Shown here: in pieces, positions 60,623 through 64,000 of the stretch
How positions within the stretch are numbered: position 1 is the stretch's first letter
Layout: each line of letters begins with the position of its first letter
Origin: Sulfurospirillum sp.
Lineage (GTDB): Bacteria; Campylobacterota; Campylobacteria; Campylobacterales; Sulfurospirillaceae
NCBI GenBank assembly: GCA_016744795.1
Contig: JADGDR010000005.1
Span: 124,001 to 188,000 of the forward strand
Length of the DNA stretch: 64,000 bases
Reading direction: 5' to 3'
Notes under the pieces: model-generated
The model's input: only the letters and a program-made list of their open reading frames with translations
What the model was told of the DNA's origin: nothing
Databases searched by the model: none
Made by a program: the position numbers and the translations under genes

Positions 60623-62224
60623 ATGAAGTTTTTATTATGCTTTATTTTATTTCCATTATTTCTATTTTCAGCTCCAAACCAAAAAATAGTTCTTCAACTC
60701 AACTGGTTACATCAATTTCAATTTGCAGGTTATTATATTGCTAAGGAAAAAGGTTTTTATAAGGATGCTGGCATTGATGTCGAAATCAAAGAATTTAAAT
60801 TTGATGTAGATATATCAAAAGCAATTAAAAATAAAACAGTAGATTTTGCTATAAGTAGGTCTTCATTACTAATTCAAAAAGATAATGGCGAAGATATTGT
60901 TGCTCTGTTTGCTACTTATCAAAATTCTCCATTGATATTATTGGTAATAGATAACGGTAATATAAATAGTATAGAAGATTTTAGAAACAAAAAAGTAATG
61001 ATAACCCCAGATGCAAAAGGTACAGCGTCCATAATTGCGATGTTATATTCTCGTAAACTAACTCTAAACGATATAAAAATACAAAAAAATAGTTCTAATT
61101 TAGATGATTTAATAAATGCTAAAACTGACGCAATGTCCTCATATATGTCAAATGAACCTCTTCAACTTGAAGCTAAAAATATAAAGTATAAGGTATTTAG
61201 TCCTAACGATTATGGCTTTGATTTTTACAGCGATATATTATACACTTCTGCAAAATATATAAAAGAGAATCCTAAAATAACAAAAGCATTTTATAAAGCC
61301 ACTGAAAAAGGATGGAAATATGCATTTGAACATATAGGCACAACAGCTCAATTAATTTATACAAAATACAACTCTCAAAATAAAACAATAGTTAATTTAG
61401 TATCAGAAGGCGAAATTTTAAAAAAGCTAGCTTATCCTTCAAGTCAGACAATAATTGGGGCATTAGATAAAAAAAAGCTTCAAAGAATAGTAGATGTTTA
61501 CAAAGTTATAGGATTTATTTCAAAAGATATTAATTTAGACGAATTTGTATACAAGCACAATTCTTACCAAATGCTTAGTTTCTATTTAACTCCTCATGAA
61601 CTTTTACTGTTTATTTTACTAGCTATACTATCTATAATTCTTGTTATTGTTATACTATTTATTATTATAATTAAAAGAAAATGGTTATTAACTAACGAGC
61701 AATTAAAAAAAGAGATTTCGATTAAAACAAAAAAAATAAACAGACAAACATATGTAGATTTTTTAACTAAAGCAAAAAATACAAAAGCATACTCTGAAAA
61801 AATAGAAGAACATTTATCTCTTTATAACAGATATCAAACTCCATTTTCACTAATATTGTTAGATATTGATGATTTTAAGAGAATAAACGATAACTATGGA
61901 CATATAGTGGGAGATACTGTTTTAATTAATTTAGTTAAGATAGTTGAGTCAACTATTAGAAAAAATGATTTTCTTTTTAGAGTTGGTGGTGAAGAGTTTA
62001 TGGTTATATTCTCAAATACTTCACTTAATGAAGCTAAAAATGTTAGTGAGCATATAAGAAAAAATATAGAAAAATCCTTAAGTACTATCAAAAATGAAAT
62101 CATAACTATAAGTATAGGATTATGCGAAGTAAAACCTAAAGAAGATAAATCAGACATATATGATAGAGTCGATAAACTTATGTACGTTTCTAAAAATAAT
62201 GGAAAAAACAGGATATCTTATTAG
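60623..62224 (+). CDS. Periplasmic NMT1/THI5-like binding domain, TM, GGDEF diguanylate cyclase
   Basis: VLQLNWLHQFQFAGYYIAKEKGFYKDAGIDVEI; TM near residues 330-350; RKNDFLFRVGGEEFMVIF with RxxD I-site. Confidence 0.92.
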   Translation: MKFLLCFILFPLFLFSAPNQKIVLQLNWLHQFQFAGYYIAKEKGFYKDAGIDVEIKEFKFDVDISKAIKNKTVDFAISRSSLLIQKDNGEDIVALFATYQNSPLILLVIDNGNINSIEDFRNKKVMITPDAKGTASIIAMLYSRKLTLNDIKIQKNSSNLDDLINAKTDAMSSYMSNEPLQLEAKNIKYKVFSPNDYGFDFYSDILYTSAKYIKENPKITKAFYKATEKGWKYAFEHIGTTAQLIYTKYNSQNKTIVNLVSEGEILKKLAYPSSQTIIGALDKKKLQRIVDVYKVIGFISKDINLDEFVYKHNSYQMLSFYLTPHELLLFILLAILSIILVIVILFIIIIKRKWLLTNEQLKKEISIKTKKINRQTYVDFLTKAKNTKAYSEKIEEHLSLYNRYQTPFSLILLDIDDFKRINDNYGHIVGDTVLINLVKIVESTIRKNDFLFRVGGEEFMVIFSNTSLNEAKNVSEHIRKNIEKSLSTIKNEIITISIGLCEVKPKEDKSDIYDRVDKLMYVSKNNGKNRISY

Positions 62225-62394
62225 CTAATATTTAAAGACTAAAAGAACTTCATTCAGTGCAAAACCTTTGATTTTTTATTTTATTACACATTTTTCTTGA
62301 TAATCGTCATTTTATTTAAAATTAATTCAAATATACTTACATCATTAATTCAATACTTGAGTAAATCACTTGGTATACTCAAAAAGGAAACAAA

Positions 62395-62619
62395 GTGAAT
62401 GAAAAACCATATAGAAGCATAGTAAAAACAATCTCATGGAGAGCTATTGGAACGATTGATACTATTGTAATATCTTATCTTGTAACTGGTAATTTTGCCA
62501 TGGCAGCTTCTATCGGTTCTATAGAATTGGTAACGAAGATGGTTTTGTTTTATTTTCATGAAAGAGCTTGGAATAAAATTAGTTTTGGAAGAGAGAAACA
62601 ACCGGAGTATCAGATATGA
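62395..62619 (+). CDS. DUF2061 small membrane protein
   Basis: SIVKTISWRAIGTIDTIVISYLVTG…SIELVTKMVLFYFHERAWNKI; GTG start; overlaps cysH. Confidence 0.85.
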   Translation: MNEKPYRSIVKTISWRAIGTIDTIVISYLVTGNFAMAASIGSIELVTKMVLFYFHERAWNKISFGREKQPEYQI

Positions 62620-63308
62620 ATATAGAAAAAATTAAGCTAGAGTTAAAAGACAAAAGTACAAAAGATGTTTTAGAGTACTTTTTAAATGAGTTACATGTAA
62701 ACATTGCTTTAGCTTCAAGTCTTAGCATAGAAGATCAAGTTTTAGCAGATATGCTTTATGGTATCAAAGAAGATGCAAAAATATTTACTCTTGACACGGG
62801 AAGGTTACCAAAACAGACTTATGAATTGATTGAGAAGACAAATAACAAATACAAGCAAAAAATAAAAGTTTATTTTCCTCAAACAAAAGCAGTAGAAGCT
62901 TTAGTAAATGAAAAAGGTATGTTTAGTTTTTACAACTCCATAGATGAGAGAAAAGAGTGTTGTTTTATTCGAAAAATTGAGCCACTAAAACGAGCATTAA
63001 AAGGGATTGATATTTGGATAACAGGACTAAGACGTGACCAATCTGTAACAAGAGATAAGATGGAGCTTATTGAGTGGGATGAAGGTAACGGATTGTTAAA
63101 ACTCAACCCTCTCATAGATTGGAGTGAGGAAGACGTTTGGGCACACATAAAGTTCAACAACGTTCCGTACAACAAACTTCACGATGAAGGTTACCCAAGT
63201 ATTGGCTGTGAGCCATGTAGTCGAGCCATTAAAAATGGTGAAGATATAAGAAGTGGAAGATGGTGGTGGGAAAACCCAGAACACAAAGAGTGTGGTTTAC
63301 ACAACTAA
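62616..63308 (+). CDS. cysH: Assimilatory (phospho)adenylylsulfate reductase
   Basis: [53 protein letters not shown]; the paired Cys motifs suggest APS reductase type. Confidence 0.94.
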   Translation: MNIEKIKLELKDKSTKDVLEYFLNELHVNIALASSLSIEDQVLADMLYGIKEDAKIFTLDTGRLPKQTYELIEKTNNKYKQKIKVYFPQTKAVEALVNEKGMFSFYNSIDERKECCFIRKIEPLKRALKGIDIWITGLRRDQSVTRDKMELIEWDEGNGLLKLNPLIDWSEEDVWAHIKFNNVPYNKLHDEGYPSIGCEPCSRAIKNGEDIRSGRWWWENPEHKECGLHN

Positions 63309-63321
63309 ATATGGAATGAGC

Positions 63322-63360
63322 GGGACAGGTTGCTTTTACAAAGTAAAAGATGCCTGTCCC
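63322..63360. repeat. Bulged long hairpin, REP-like, between cysH and cysD
   Basis: gggacaggttgcttttac-aaa-gtaaaagatgcctgtccc, 8-bp lower and 7-bp upper stem. Confidence 0.6.
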
Positions 63361-63381
63361 CGAAAACAATATGGAGACAAA

Positions 63382-64000
63382 ATGAAAAACAAAAGAAATT
63401 TGACACATTTACGTCAGCTTGAAGCTGAATCAATACATATTATGAGAGAAGTCATAAGCGAATTTGATAACCCAGCTATGCTTTATAGCGTAGGAAAAGA
63501 TAGTGCGGTAATGTTGCATTTGGCTATCAAAGCATTTTACCCATCGAAACTACCATTTCCTCTTTTACATGTAGACACTACATGGAAATTTAAAGAGATG
63601 ATAGAGTTTCGTGATAAGCGAGTAAAAGAGTTAGGTTTAGACTTGCTTGTACATGTAAACCCTGATGGTTTAGAGCAAAATGTAGGACCTTTTACTCATG
63701 GAAGCAAAGTTCATACTGACATAATGAAAACGGAAGGTCTAAAACAAGCACTAAATAAGTACAAATTTGACGCAGTTTTTGGTGGAGCTAGGCGTGATGA
63801 AGAGAAAAGTCGTGCAAAAGAGAGAATTTACTCTTTTCGTGACAAATTTCATAGATGGAATCCAAAAGAGCAACGTCCTGAGCTTTGGAACTTGTATAAC
63901 GCTAAGGTTAATGAAGGTGAAAGCATTAGAGTATTTCCACTTTCAAATTGGACTGAACTCGATATTTGGCAATATATTTACCTTGAAGGTATTCCTATTG
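63382..64000 (+). CDS. cysD: Sulfate adenylyltransferase subunit 2 (CysD), truncated by the window end
   Basis: [81 protein letters not shown]. Confidence 0.96.
   Translation, partial: MKNKRNLTHLRQLEAESIHIMREVISEFDNPAMLYSVGKDSAVMLHLAIKAFYPSKLPFPLLHVDTTWKFKEMIEFRDKRVKELGLDLLVHVNPDGLEQNVGPFTHGSKVHTDIMKTEGLKQALNKYKFDAVFGGARRDEEKSRAKERIYSFRDKFHRWNPKEQRPELWNLYNAKVNEGESIRVFPLSNWTELDIWQYIYLEGIPI

Noticed and set aside
1-64000. CRISPR arrays, tRNA/rRNA genes, IS transposases
   Set aside because: No regularly spaced repeats, cloverleaf-like or rRNA sequences, and no transposase-like ORF recognised

Overview
This AT-rich 64 kb window looks like Campylobacterota (Arcobacter/Sulfurimonas/Sulfurospirillum-like), judged from protein style only. 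Contents in order: hypA; a defence block (decayed gene remnant, Abi_2/HEPN protein, type III R-M operon with a pentapeptide-like membrane protein between mod and res, SF1 helicase); DEAD-box helicase, DUF255, GNAT and HAD genes; an aldehyde dehydrogenase next to decayed sugar-acid genes; a 10.5 kb hexuronate catabolism cluster (uxaC, TRAP transporter, GntR, uxuB, uxuA, kdgK, eda, split uxaA, GntR-UTRA); tex; a type I R-M operon; an RHH/RelE/DnaQ-like exonuclease operon; acnB, a YfcC-type transporter and an M20 peptidase; a MetF-like/radical SAM pair; a NYN-domain protein; sufBCDSE-sufT; DDAH; a six-gene group 4 NiFe hydrogenase; DUF445; an NMT1-GGDEF sensor; and cysH/cysD. The strongest unexplained signal is a highly iterated palindrome, TTTACATGTAAA (core TACATGTA). 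I counted about 31 cores and 9 full 12-mers by eye, in genes and intergenic regions. Three intergenic copies are each extended to a perfect 28-bp palindrome. Other leads are two degenerate copies of an eda 3' end flanking the hexuronate cluster, a deletion scar joining two truncated divergent sugar-acid genes, and several strong inverted repeats upstream of operons. No rRNA, tRNA, CRISPR array or IS element was recognised. All calls come from reading sequence and motifs; no database search was run.
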